A stretch of 64,000 bases of DNA from Chloroflexota bacterium (GTDB lineage Bacteria; Chloroflexota; Anaerolineae; Anaerolineales; Villigracilaceae). The translations under genes were made by a program, and so were the position numbers. Where the stretch lies: NCBI GenBank assembly GCA_013388685.1, contig JACAET010000031.1, positions 124,001-188,000 on the forward strand. Reading direction: 5' to 3'. Shown here piece by piece: positions 36,601 to 44,160 of this stretch (position 1 is its first letter; every line of letters starts with the position of its first letter). The notes under the pieces are model-generated. The model was not told the origin of the DNA and did no database searches. It saw nothing but the letters and a program-made list of their open reading frames with translations.

Positions 36601-36882
36601 TCCGCTCTTGCGGCTCCCGGAGCAAAGTTGCCCCAATCGCATGGCGCGTTTCATCCTTGCGGTGGGTGGTTGTTGAATGAAGTTCAGTTCGGCGTTCGAG
36701 TCGGGCAGGCGAAACAGGTCTTCCTGAAGCCAGACTGTAATCTCGCCTTTGATGAGGTTCGAGACCACCGTTTGGATCTGGTCGCGCTGTGCGGCAAGGG
36801 ATGTGGCGCCGACGAGTTGCTCTCCAAGCACGGCAAGACTGCCCCAATCCGGCGGCTGTGGAAAGCGGGATACCGCAGGCAT
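33625..36882 (-). CDS. Multi-GAF PP2C (SpoIIE/RsbU-type) phosphatase
   Basis: 1085 residues. Five GAF domains in tandem (about 15-150, 170-320, 340-495, 505-660 and 680-835; e.g. DVQSDRVNAFHPNDLLILEA, DIQSDKVNAFTEDDRMIFEA), then a coiled-coil-like linker and a PP2C phosphatase from ~870: ARQVGGDFYDVFDL, IADVSDKGVPAALFMALTR (metal-binding Asp), NAGHNPPLWI, DSVLFYTDGLTEAYN and DDLTMLVLRRI. RsbU/SpoIIE-type enzymes dephosphorylate STAS anti-anti-sigma factors in response to signals. It is 4 nt after the anti-sigma kinase. The GAF array implies multiple small-molecule inputs. No membrane segment seen. Confidence 0.92.
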   Translation of the reverse strand: MPAVSRFPQPPDWGSLAVLGEQLVGATSLAAQRDQIQTVVSNLIKGEITVWLQEDLFRLPDSNAELNFIQQPPTARMKRAMRLGQLCSGSRKSGKKNGSRSVWAVAPLAEQGIMLGAIQVNRPTGPAFKRDELNLLEGVAGVVSVGLVASHRVAVERFRLNQLNLVREVSAQIANALSVTELAERVTELIQNTFHYYYVAIFTVQENSSSLRFRANAMAPRKDRRRRKVALEVEMGQGLIGQVAAQGVRAVVPDVQKDPRYRFIVALPETRSEAVIPLKIEGRVLGVLDVQSDRVNAFHPNDLLILEALADTIARAVEGARLYSDLRRRANQLTLIAEVSKSVSSSLDLHTLMKNVAALIHDRFGYPHVNLFTVHPNRRLIAYVAGSGERTDGLTGYTLSLDDAQGIIPWVAREGKTILAGDVLADSRYRPSPMPPANTRSELCVPLLFDEKVVGILDIQSDKVNAFTEDDRMIFEAVADNIATAIHNADLYRSERWRRQVGESLREVAGLVSANVGVDDVLDAILDELDRNLPVDISAIWLFDNDELYLAACRNCDEDRLEQALYDNPDAYEALWTVLYSDEPVIRKPSDPLWVTGLAAGFEPDYSALAVPLRIGNQPLGVITLAHHTPGRYGHEAQSMTTTFVSYAAVAIENARLYDTAQEQAYASAALLQVAQAVVSLNDLDDILGTIVRIMPILVGVERVVLYQWDTEKEVYEPIQEYGLSDEDAAAFWNRPLAVGEFAFLDACRNELGLRACQLDEERGLHAWISLDPDREVDLAHPGAFLFAVPIAVKGILYGVMLIEEAAGGLRFRSRRLEIITGIAQQIALAIQNDMLQKEMVVRERLETEVQLARQIQQTFLPESLPQFKEWELAARWKTARQVGGDFYDVFDLPGNRLGLFIADVSDKGVPAALFMALTRTLVRAAVLETDSPAEALRRVNDLLIPDTKQGMFVTAVYAVLDMNTGELTYVNAGHNPPLWIRNSGETASLTRTGVALGAAENMTYEQRVIPLDREDSVLFYTDGLTEAYNANGEFYGETRLEEALKGNRCSSAHELIHVVEQSLLDFVQDMPPADDLTMLVLRRI

Positions 36883-36886
36883 GACC

Positions 36887-37303
36887 TCACCCCCTCCGTT
36901 TGATCATCGTCAATATATTGCGATTCCTTTTGGGTTCGGCGCGGTAATGGACTTCATCCATCAATTTTCGCATGAGAAAAATGCCCAATCCGCCAATCTT
37001 CCTTTCGGCGAGGTCCGCTTTCAAATCAGGCACGGGCACTTCAGCCGGATCGAACGACTGCCCATGATCCACGAGAACGATGGTGATGACGCCGTTTTTC
37101 ACGCCGCAGGAAATTTCCAATACGCCATCGTTAACGCCCTCGTACGCATGTTCGATGATATTCGATGCGGCTTCGTCCGACGCCAGTTGGATGTTATAAA
37201 TTTCCCTTTCTGTAAACCCGCCCTTTCGGGCAATATCGCCGACAAATTCACGGATTTCATCCAAAAATTCAAACTTGGCGGCGAATTGAACGGTCTGCAT
37301 CAA
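36887..37303 (-). CDS. RsbW-like serine kinase / anti-sigma factor
   Basis: 138 residues of HATPase_c_2 fold. N-box SDEAASNIIEHAYEG, G1 LVDHGQSFDPAEVP, and G2 GGLGIFLMRKLMDEVHY are seen. In partner-switching, such a kinase binds and blocks a sigma factor and phosphorylates the STAS antagonist. It sits between the STAS gene (95 nt upstream) and the PP2C gene (4 nt downstream) on the same strand. No sigma factor gene is nearby, so the target is unknown. Confidence 0.9.
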   Translation of the reverse strand: MMQTVQFAAKFEFLDEIREFVGDIARKGGFTEREIYNIQLASDEAASNIIEHAYEGVNDGVLEISCGVKNGVITIVLVDHGQSFDPAEVPVPDLKADLAERKIGGLGIFLMRKLMDEVHYRAEPKRNRNILTMIKRRG

Positions 37304-37397
37304 ATAATAAAAGCGCCGCCAGAGAAGAGTTCGAATTGACGGCGGCGTCCTTTCTTACATGCTCTCCATGTATTCTTTCAGGTTTGGGCGGCGCGGA

Positions 37398-37733
37398 TTA
37401 GAAATGCCCCACAGCCGATAGTGTATCGTCGAAGGTTTTGAATAATTCGGTAAACCCCGCCAACTCGAGCGATTCACGAATACGCGCCGGAACCGAAGCC
37501 AGCACCACTTCTCCCCGGTTGTATTTTTTGCAGTTCCGCTGGGCGGCAAGCAATGCGCGAAAACCGGCGCTGGACATATACTCCAAGCCTTCCATGTTGA
37601 CCACGAGTTTGTATTTTCCGCCTTCGTTGGCAGTTTCAAGAGCCTGCGCCAGTTGGGGAGCCGTGGCGCTGTCCACGCGTCCTTTGACCGTGATCAAATC
37701 GCAATGCTTGAATTCCTGAACTGAAATTTCCAT
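37398..37733 (-). CDS. STAS-domain anti-anti-sigma factor
   Basis: 111 residues. STAS fold with the phosphorylatable Ser in GLEYMSSAGFRALLAAQR, preceded by VKGRVDSATAPQLAQAL. Its unphosphorylated form binds the anti-sigma kinase and frees a sigma factor (family knowledge). Translation from CGGAGGA; TATAAT-like sequence lies further upstream. It is first in the order STAS, kinase, PP2C. Confidence 0.92.
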   Translation of the reverse strand: MEISVQEFKHCDLITVKGRVDSATAPQLAQALETANEGGKYKLVVNMEGLEYMSSAGFRALLAAQRNCKKYNRGEVVLASVPARIRESLELAGFTELFKTFDDTLSAVGHF

Positions 37734-37891
37734 GGGGCATCCTCCGAGTATGATTTGTCAACTCGAAAATTATAACATGAGAACATTGCCGCTTATGCGG
37801 CGGCAAACGAAATATCCTACAGAGAGCAGAAAGCATCGGCAATAGCCGTTCGGCATCGAAAGCCATTGCTTACGCGTGTTCGGACTCTCTC

Positions 37892-38773
37892 CTAAACAGA
37901 AAATTCGTGTTCGGCTTTTCGCATGGTCTTGAAGGACTCGATGGCGACCTCCAGCATGGAGGCGTCGGGTTGGCGGGTGGTCAGGGATTGCAGAGCAAGA
38001 TTCGGTTTGATGAGGAGGCGCACGAGGGGTGAATCGAGGTGATTGGCGGTCCAGCGGATGTATTCGACGGCGATTCCCGCAATGACCGGGATGAGGAGCA
38101 CGCGGCTTGCCAGCCGCCAAATTATGGTCATGTCGCCCAGCAGGCTGTGAACGAAAACAGAGAGCAGGACGAACGTCAGAATAAAAGCGGTGCCGCAGCG
38201 TGGATGTTCGATGGGGTAGCGGGCGACGATTTCAGGGGTGAGTTCCGCGCCGGCTTCGTAGGCGTTGATGGTTTTGTGTTCCGCGCCGTGATAGCCAAAG
38301 AGACGTTTTACATCGGGCATGAAGCCGATCCCCCAGATATAGCCCACGAGCAGGAGCAGGCGCATCAGCCCCTCGAGCAGGTTGTGGGCGAGATTGTTCC
38401 AGCCGAGGTAGTGTTCCGCCAAGCCGCCCACGCCCGCCGGGAGCAGGATGAACAAGCCAACGCCGATGGCAAGGGAAACCGCCAGCGTCAGGTAGAGCGC
38501 GGGACCTTCGAGTTTTTCGTTCTCGCCGGTTTGGGTGTTGGCGGAAAGCGTGAGCGCTTTCATGCCGAGACCCAGCGCATCCCAAAGCAGGATTACGCCG
38601 CGCAGGAAGGGAATTTTGGCAATTCGCGAACGATACACCGCCGCCAACCCTTCCTTATGGACGACGATGTGACCATCGGGCGCGCGCATGGCAATGGCAA
38701 AAGCGTTCCGCCCGCGCATCATGACGCCTTCGATGACGGCTTGTCCGCCGTAGGTGATGATTTTATCTTCCAT
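37892..38773 (-). CDS. DUF1385 (YqhQ-like) membrane protein
   Basis: 293 residues. Starts with ITYGGQAVIEGVMMRGRNAFAIA, the family hallmark, and later has FGYHGAEHKTINAYEAGAEL and HPRCGTAFILTFVLLSVF, followed by further helices. The conserved Glu/His pattern (HGAEHK) suggests a metal site. Function unknown. Four to five predicted membrane helices. The start lies 72 nt from the dipeptidase stop, with a palindromic repeat in between. Confidence 0.9.
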   Translation of the reverse strand: MEDKIITYGGQAVIEGVMMRGRNAFAIAMRAPDGHIVVHKEGLAAVYRSRIAKIPFLRGVILLWDALGLGMKALTLSANTQTGENEKLEGPALYLTLAVSLAIGVGLFILLPAGVGGLAEHYLGWNNLAHNLLEGLMRLLLLVGYIWGIGFMPDVKRLFGYHGAEHKTINAYEAGAELTPEIVARYPIEHPRCGTAFILTFVLLSVFVHSLLGDMTIIWRLASRVLLIPVIAGIAVEYIRWTANHLDSPLVRLLIKPNLALQSLTTRQPDASMLEVAIESFKTMRKAEHEFSV

Positions 38774-38804
38774 GAAAAATTACCCTGGTTCGCGCAGAAC
38801 CGCG

Positions 38805-38840
38805 CGCTGGCGCGTGCAGTGGACGTTCTCTAACGCCCCT
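38805..38840. repeat. GACGTTCTCTAACGCC dispersed repeat
   Basis: GACGTTCTCTAACGCC at 38822-38837 preceded by GCGCGCTGGCGCGTGCAGTG, in the gap between the dipeptidase and YqhQ genes. Related to copies at 12795, 23722 and 46977. Confidence 0.5.
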
Positions 38841-38845
38841 GCGCG

Positions 38846-40219
38846 TCAACCCATATGATAAAAGAAACGGACGAACGCTTCGATGCCCTTGTACCAGGTG
38901 GGCAGATGCAGGCGTTCGTTGGGGGAATGGACATTGTCGCTGGGCAGACCCATCCCCACCAGGACGGATTCCACGCCGCAAATTTGCTGGAGCATCGCCA
39001 CGGCACCGATGGAACCGCCCTCGCGGCGATAGAAGGGGCGTACGCCCCAGGCCGCTTCCATTGCGTCGTTCATGGCTTTGACGCCGGGGTTGTTCAGGTC
39101 GGCAATGGCATGCGGACTGCCCGTCAATTTTTTGACTTCCCAGTGGATGGTCTTCGGGGCGTTCAATTCCATGAAGCGCCTCATCTGTTCGACGACTTCG
39201 TTGTGATCCTGATCAGGTACGAGGCGGCAGGAGATTTTCGCCATCGCCTTCGCCGGCAGGACGGTCTTCGAGCCAGGACCGGTCCAGCCGGCGAGCAGAC
39301 CGTTGATCTCCAGTGTGGGACGCGCCCCGGTCCGTTCGGCGGCGATATACCCCTCTTCGCCCCACAACGCAGGGACGCCTGTTTCCTCAAAATAATGCTG
39401 GTCATCGTTGGGGAGGCGGGCAAATGCGGCGCGTTCCTCTTCGCTGATGGGACGGACTTTGTCGTAGAAGCCGGGCAGTGTGACGCGCCCTTTTTCGTCG
39501 TGCATTTTTGCAATCAGTTCCGTCAGCGCCTGCGCCGGGTTGTGGACAACGCCGCCATACAGCCCGGAGTGCAGGTCGGCTTTGGGACCCCAGACGTGAA
39601 CTTCCATGTAGGCAAGTCCGCGCAGACCGTAGGTGATGGTGGGCATGTCCACGCCCATCATGCCGGCGTCGGGGTTGAGGGACACGTCGGCTTTGAATTT
39701 TTCGGCGTGTTTTTTGAGGAAGGCTTCGAGGTTCTTCGAGCCGATTTCCTCTTCGCCTTCGAGGAGGAATTTGACGTTGACCGGCAGGTCGCCTGCCTTC
39801 ATGACCGCTTCGAGGGCGTGGAACGTTGCCAGCACCTGCCCTTTCATGTCAGAGGAACCGCGCGCATAGAGGTGGTCGCCGCGCACTTGCGGCTCGAAGG
39901 GACCGCTCTCCCACAGTTCGAGCGGGTCGGGCGGCTGGACGTCGTAGTGCCCGTAGATCAAAACGGTCGGCGCGCCGGGCTTCTTGAGATAGTCGCCATA
40001 GACGACGGGATGCCCGTCGTTCTCTGTGGGCATGATTTCGACATTTTCCATGCCGAGTTTTTTCAAGGAGTTCGCCATCCATTCGGCAGCGCGCAGGATT
40101 TCATGTTTGTACACCGCGTCGGTGGAGATGGAGGGAATTTTCAGCGCATCGGTCAGGTTGGCCAGGAAGCGTTCGCGGTTCTGGTTGGCGTAATCGAGTG
40201 CGGCTTGCAGGTTGGTCAT
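38846..40219 (-). CDS. M20 family metallopeptidase, dipeptidase-like
   Basis: 457 residues, no signal peptide. Metal-site motifs: VLIYGHYDVQPPDPLELWES, YARGSSDMKGQVLA (bridging Asp), LEGEEEIGSKNLEAF (Glu), and LNPDAGMMGVDMP. Dimerisation lid is inserted between ~180 and 290. The family hydrolyses dipeptides or carnosine-like substrates. RBS AAAGGA lies before the ATG. It is followed by YqhQ and preceded by a peptide-binding ABC protein, which would be consistent with peptide catabolism (inference). Confidence 0.93.
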   Translation of the reverse strand: MTNLQAALDYANQNRERFLANLTDALKIPSISTDAVYKHEILRAAEWMANSLKKLGMENVEIMPTENDGHPVVYGDYLKKPGAPTVLIYGHYDVQPPDPLELWESGPFEPQVRGDHLYARGSSDMKGQVLATFHALEAVMKAGDLPVNVKFLLEGEEEIGSKNLEAFLKKHAEKFKADVSLNPDAGMMGVDMPTITYGLRGLAYMEVHVWGPKADLHSGLYGGVVHNPAQALTELIAKMHDEKGRVTLPGFYDKVRPISEEERAAFARLPNDDQHYFEETGVPALWGEEGYIAAERTGARPTLEINGLLAGWTGPGSKTVLPAKAMAKISCRLVPDQDHNEVVEQMRRFMELNAPKTIHWEVKKLTGSPHAIADLNNPGVKAMNDAMEAAWGVRPFYRREGGSIGAVAMLQQICGVESVLVGMGLPSDNVHSPNERLHLPTWYKGIEAFVRFFYHMG

Positions 40220-40282
40220 AGGGTCCTTTCTAAATGCGTCTGCGGCGAAAGCGGTTCGAACGAATGCGGCAGGATCGAATGG

Positions 40283-41971
40283 CTACGGCAAAGACGTCGG
40301 CTGTTCGATGGCGCGCCGCGTCAACAGGTACCACTTCGCAAAGTCATTCAAGCGGTCGCTCGGCTCATAGAGCGTACCGACTTGAACGCCGAGCACTTGC
40401 GCATCCACGCCGTAAGAATACACCGGAATATACAGGGGAAGCGCCGGCAGTTCTCTGGCAAAAATCACCTGGAAGTTTCGATAGAGTTTGGCGCGCAGGG
40501 AGTAGTCGGCAGTGACGCGCGCTTGTTCGAGGTATTCGCTCGCGGCGCGGTTATCCCAGCCTGTGTAGTTCTGTCCCCCCACTGCCTCGGCTTGATGCCA
40601 AAAAGGATACGGGTCCGGGTCGGGGGTGCGGGAAAGATTGATATCCACGAGAGCGGCTTGATAGGCGCGGGAGGCGAGCGTCGTCAACACGAGCTGGCTG
40701 TAAGGCTGTGGCTGTACATCCACGCGCACGCCGAGGCGCGCCCATTGGGATTGAATCGCCTGGGCAATTTGCGTGTGCGTGGGATCGTCGGGATGAGCCA
40801 GCGTAAACGCCAGGGGAATTCCATCCTTGACACGCACATCGCCGCCTCCCGATGGAATGACATAGCCAGCGGATTTGAGAAGCGCAATCGCCGCGTCGGG
40901 ATCGTATTCGAAACGTTCGATCCCATCGAAGTACGCCCACGACCCCGGCAGGATCGGCGAATTGGAGACCAATGCCTGCCCTTGCAGTACCGATGAAATG
41001 ATACTTTGCCGGTTCAACCCCAGCAGGAGTGCGCGTCGCAATTTGGCATCCTGAAGAAACGCCACGTCGGGATTTGTCAGATTGAAAAGGACATAACCCA
41101 TCTGGGGCAGGCGGCTCGTATAAACCGAAAGGTTCTGCTCCTCCAGCGCGGGTTGCAGGATATCGGGCGTGATCTGACTGACGGAAAAAACGTTGCCCTG
41201 GCGATAGGCTTCGAACGCCGCAGCAGAGGTGGGATAATAACGAAAAACCACCTGTTCGATGAACGGCGGATCACGGTAATAATCCTTGTTGACACCCAGC
41301 ACCAATCCGGCGATTTGGCCATTCTCCACGATCAATTGATTGAAGCGATAGGGCCCCGTTCCGACCGGCTCGATGTTGAATTCTGCGTTCGCCATCTGGT
41401 CGGGCGGGGTGGTTTCAAGCAGGTGCTTTGGCACGATTCCAAAAGTAAGATAATCAATGAACGGAACATAGGGTTCGGGCAGGGTGAATTTGATGTTCTT
41501 GTCGTTGAGCTTTACGACCTCCACCCGGCTCCACAAATCCTTTATATCCTGAGGATATAACGAACCCACGCCTTTCATCATTTCGATGGTGAATATGACA
41601 TCGTCGCTGGTGACCGGCGCGCCGTCATGCCAGACCGCATTTTGCCGCAACGTAAAGTTATATACAGTGCCGTCCGGCGTGGTCGCCCAGGACTCGGCAA
41701 GGTCGGCTTTGGGCATGCCGCGTTCGTCGAAACGGATAAGTCCGCTGAAAATCAATCGATTCACATCGCGGTCAGCCGAATTGTTCCAGTCCAGAAGCGG
41801 ATTCAGCCTGCCCAACGAGCCGACCAATCCCTCGGTGTATACGCCGCCCTGTTCCGGTTGTTGTTGAATGACAGCCCCGGTTACCGGTGAAGATTGCTGA
41901 GTATAGAGCAGCAAGGCAACAATCACCAGGGTGACGACCACGACCAGAATTTGCCAGCGAAGTTGTTTCAT
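40283..41971 (-). CDS. ABC transporter peptide/solute-binding protein (SBP_bac_5)
   Basis: 562 residues from the ATG at 41971. The N-terminus is a single hydrophobic segment (WQILVVVVTLVIVALLLYTQ) without a lipobox Cys. The SBP family 5 core shows LNPLLDWNNSADRDVNRLIF, LIRFDERGMPKADLAESW, YNFTLRQNAVWHDGAPVTSD and RALLLGLNRQSIIS. Family members deliver oligopeptides, nickel or dipeptides to ABC permeases; here there are no permease or ATPase genes nearby. The longer frame upstream passes through the promoter (leaderless). Confidence 0.88.
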   Translation of the reverse strand: MKQLRWQILVVVVTLVIVALLLYTQQSSPVTGAVIQQQPEQGGVYTEGLVGSLGRLNPLLDWNNSADRDVNRLIFSGLIRFDERGMPKADLAESWATTPDGTVYNFTLRQNAVWHDGAPVTSDDVIFTIEMMKGVGSLYPQDIKDLWSRVEVVKLNDKNIKFTLPEPYVPFIDYLTFGIVPKHLLETTPPDQMANAEFNIEPVGTGPYRFNQLIVENGQIAGLVLGVNKDYYRDPPFIEQVVFRYYPTSAAAFEAYRQGNVFSVSQITPDILQPALEEQNLSVYTSRLPQMGYVLFNLTNPDVAFLQDAKLRRALLLGLNRQSIISSVLQGQALVSNSPILPGSWAYFDGIERFEYDPDAAIALLKSAGYVIPSGGGDVRVKDGIPLAFTLAHPDDPTHTQIAQAIQSQWARLGVRVDVQPQPYSQLVLTTLASRAYQAALVDINLSRTPDPDPYPFWHQAEAVGGQNYTGWDNRAASEYLEQARVTADYSLRAKLYRNFQVIFARELPALPLYIPVYSYGVDAQVLGVQVGTLYEPSDRLNDFAKWYLLTRRAIEQPTSLP

Positions 41972-41977
41972 AGGCGG

Positions 41978-42006
41978 ATTACAAGAAAGAGTCCTGCCGT
42001 TCTTAA
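41978..42006 (-). promoter_or_regulatory. Leaderless promoter of the solute-binding protein
   Basis: Minus strand: TTAAGA, 17-nt spacer, TGTAAT, then 6 nt to the ATG at 41971. Confidence 0.55.
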
Positions 42007-42150
42007 GGGAAGAAAACCAAAATGTTCGCCACAAATTTCACGGGTTTATACGGATTGGAATAAAAAAACCGGTAACACCGTGATCGAAGGGTAAATCTGT
42101 GGCAAGACTTGACTTACTTCCATACATCCCTCAGAAACGGGAGAACCCAA

Positions 42151-42215
42151 AAAAGAAAGGCTCGTTCCCATCCAGCAAATGGCGCAAGAGCCACTACACG
42201 GAACGAAGAGCCTTT
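42151..42215 (-). terminator. Intrinsic terminator of secG
   Basis: AAAGGCTCGTTCC (42156-42168) pairs with GGAACGAAGAGCCTTT (42200-42215) with one bulge; CTTTTTT follows on the minus strand. Confidence 0.75.
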
Positions 42216-42234
42216 CCGGGAAAATTTCGACGCG

Positions 42235-42459
42235 CTAGCGACCCAGATAGACAAGCACAAGCACAAGTATAAAAAATACAACACTCAACAGGATGGTAAG
42301 CCTGAATAATGTGCGTTCCACTCCGCGGCGGGCGGTAAATACGCCGCCGGTATCGGCGCCCGTCAAACCGCCCAACCCTGCGCCTTTGCTCTGCATAATC
42401 ACACTCACGATGAGCAGCGCCGAGATTATAATCAGCGCGATATTCAAATATGTTTCCAT
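42235..42459 (-). CDS. secG: Protein translocase subunit SecG
   Basis: 74 residues, two membrane helices (YLNIALIIISALLIVSVIM and LTILLSVVFFILVLVLVYL) joined by a Gly-rich loop: MQSKGAGLGGLTGADTGGVF and the conserved RRGVERTLF. SecG assists SecYEG translocation. Very strong ribosome site AAAGGAGG and promoter upstream. Confidence 0.92.
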   Translation of the reverse strand: METYLNIALIIISALLIVSVIMQSKGAGLGGLTGADTGGVFTARRGVERTLFRLTILLSVVFFILVLVLVYLGR

Positions 42460-42490
42460 GTAGTACGTGCCTCCTTTTTTAAGCGGGGGA

Positions 42491-42520
42491 ATTATACCCG
42501 CTGGGCGGAAGAAACGTCAA
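42491..42520 (-). promoter_or_regulatory. Promoter of secG
   Basis: Minus strand: TTGACG, 18-nt spacer, TATAAT; leader of ~25 nt with AAAGGAGG. Confidence 0.8.
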
Positions 42521-42531
42521 CTTGAGGTCTC

Positions 42532-43605
42532 ATGCACGAAATCGTTGTCAACCTGCATATGCACACCCGCTATTCCGACGGAAGCGGAACTCACAAAGAC
42601 ATCGCCGAAGCCGCCATGAAAGCGGGGCTGGATGCCGTCATCGTGACGGATCATAACGTCCTCGTACAGGGCGTGGAGGGATACTACCGCTCCTCCCCCG
42701 TCCCAACGCTCAAACCCCGCCGAGTCCTGCTCCTCGTTGGACAGGAAATCCACGACCAGGACCGCATCCCGCAAAAAAACCACCTGCTGGTCCTCAACGC
42801 CAACCGCGACCTCTCTGCCCTCGCCGACAACCCGCAAACGCTCATCAACGGTGTTGCCGAGGCGGGCGGTCTTAGTTTCATCGCCCATCCGTGGGACCCC
42901 GAAGCCCCCGCCTTCAACGAAACCGACATCTCGTGGGAAACCTGGGACGTACAGGGCTACACCGGTCTCGAACTGTGGAACGGGTTGAGCGAACTCAAAA
43001 CCCTCGTCCCCACCAAACTGCACGGCTTGTTCTATGCCTTCTTCCCGCAATTCATCGGGCATGCGCCCATTCGCGAGACCCTGCAAAAGTGGGACGAACT
43101 CCTTTCCGAAGGGAAACGGCTGGTCGCCATCGGCGGCTCCGACGCTCACGCCATGCACATGGGACCGTTCCATCGAGTCATCTTTCCCTACGACTTCCAC
43201 TTCCGCACGGTCAACACCCACGTTTTCATCCCCCAACCGCTCACCGGCGACGTGACTGCCGATAAAAAGATGATTTACGAAGCCCTCGCCAACGGTCACT
43301 GCTTCGTTGGCTACGACCTGCCCGCCCCCACCCGCGGATTCCGCTTCCGCGCCAAAGGGCTCGAACACTCTGCCATCATGGGCGATGAACTCCCCGCCAA
43401 AGGCGGCGTGACCCTGCACGTCTACGCCCCCTTCAAAGCAGACCTCACCCTGTTCAAAGACGGCGTCGCACTGGGCACCTGGCGCAACCAGCAAACATTG
43501 ACTCACAACACCTCCGAGCCCGGCGTTTACCGCGTGGAAGCGCATCGCAGTTATCTCGGTAAGAAACGCGGCTGGATTTACAGCAATCCGATTTACGTCA
43601 GGTGA
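42532..43605 (+). CDS. PHP-domain metal-dependent phosphoesterase
   Basis: 357 residues. PHP signatures: VVNLHMHTRYSDGSGTHKD, DAVIVTDHNVLVQG, LVGQEIHD, SFIAHPWDPEAP and IGGSDAHAMHMG, giving the metal-binding His/Asp set of a trinuclear site. The C-terminal ~90 residues form a beta-rich extension (AKGGVTLHVYAPFKAD). Family members cleave phosphoesters or nucleotides such as 3',5'-bisphosphate; the exact substrate is unknown. The next gene begins 4 nt after the stop. Confidence 0.88.
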   Translation: MHEIVVNLHMHTRYSDGSGTHKDIAEAAMKAGLDAVIVTDHNVLVQGVEGYYRSSPVPTLKPRRVLLLVGQEIHDQDRIPQKNHLLVLNANRDLSALADNPQTLINGVAEAGGLSFIAHPWDPEAPAFNETDISWETWDVQGYTGLELWNGLSELKTLVPTKLHGLFYAFFPQFIGHAPIRETLQKWDELLSEGKRLVAIGGSDAHAMHMGPFHRVIFPYDFHFRTVNTHVFIPQPLTGDVTADKKMIYEALANGHCFVGYDLPAPTRGFRFRAKGLEHSAIMGDELPAKGGVTLHVYAPFKADLTLFKDGVALGTWRNQQTLTHNTSEPGVYRVEAHRSYLGKKRGWIYSNPIYVR

Positions 43606-43609
43606 TTTC

Positions 43610-44152
43610 ATGGAACAATTCCCCTATCGCCGCCTCGTCGTTGTCGGCACCACCAGTTCAGGCAAGTCCACGCTGGCAAAACGGCTTGCCGACAAACTCG
43701 GTTACGACTTCATCGAACTCGACGCGCTCCATTGGGAACCCAACTGGCAGGAGGCTCCGCTCGAGGTGTTCCGTCAGCGCGTCGAAACAGCGACCCAGGC
43801 TCCGGCGTGGGCCGTTGCGGGGAACTATCACGACGTCCGCGACATTGTCTGGTCACGCGCCGAGGCGGTCATCTGGCTCGATTACCCCTTCTGGATCGTC
43901 TTTTGGCGGCTTACCCGCCGCATCTTCCGCCGCTGGTGGTACCAGGAAGAGTTGTGGAACGGCAACCGGGAGAAACTGTGGTGGCATTTCAAACTCTGGT
44001 CGGATGAATCGCTGTTCAAGTGGCTGTTCAAAACCTACTGGCGCCGCAAGCGTGAAATCCCCGCCTTGCTCTCTGCGCCCGAACACCGCCACCTGCAACT
44101 GATCCACCTCAAACACCCCAGCGAGACCGAAGCCTGGCTGAAGGGGCTATAA
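43610..44152 (+). CDS. P-loop adenylate-kinase-like protein (topology modulation/FlaR-like)
   Basis: 180 residues. P-loop VVGTTSSGKSTLAKRLADKL, followed by GYDFIELDALHWEPNWQEAP and GNYHDVRDIVWSRAEAVIWL (with Asp), and the lid-like RRIFRRWWYQEELWNGNREKLW (first 20). This matches the DNA topology modulation/FlaR-like kinase family, small P-loop enzymes of uncertain role. It is 4 nt after the PHP gene. Its TAA stop lies inside the -10 box of the next gene. Confidence 0.85.
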   Translation: MEQFPYRRLVVVGTTSSGKSTLAKRLADKLGYDFIELDALHWEPNWQEAPLEVFRQRVETATQAPAWAVAGNYHDVRDIVWSRAEAVIWLDYPFWIVFWRLTRRIFRRWWYQEELWNGNREKLWWHFKLWSDESLFKWLFKTYWRRKREIPALLSAPEHRHLQLIHLKHPSETEAWLKGL

Positions 44153-44160
44153 TCTTTCGC
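44148..44160 (+). promoter_or_regulatory. Leaderless -10 box before yqeC-mocA
   Basis: TATAAT at 44148-44153, 7 nt before the ATG at 44161. It overlaps the stop codon of the upstream gene. No good -35 box is seen 17 nt upstream, so it may depend on an activator or be a secondary promoter. Confidence 0.5.

Noticed and set aside
38855..40996. 713-codon plus-strand ORF across the dipeptidase and solute-binding genes
   Set aside because: Spans two genes of clear function on the other strand; no start signal or domain.
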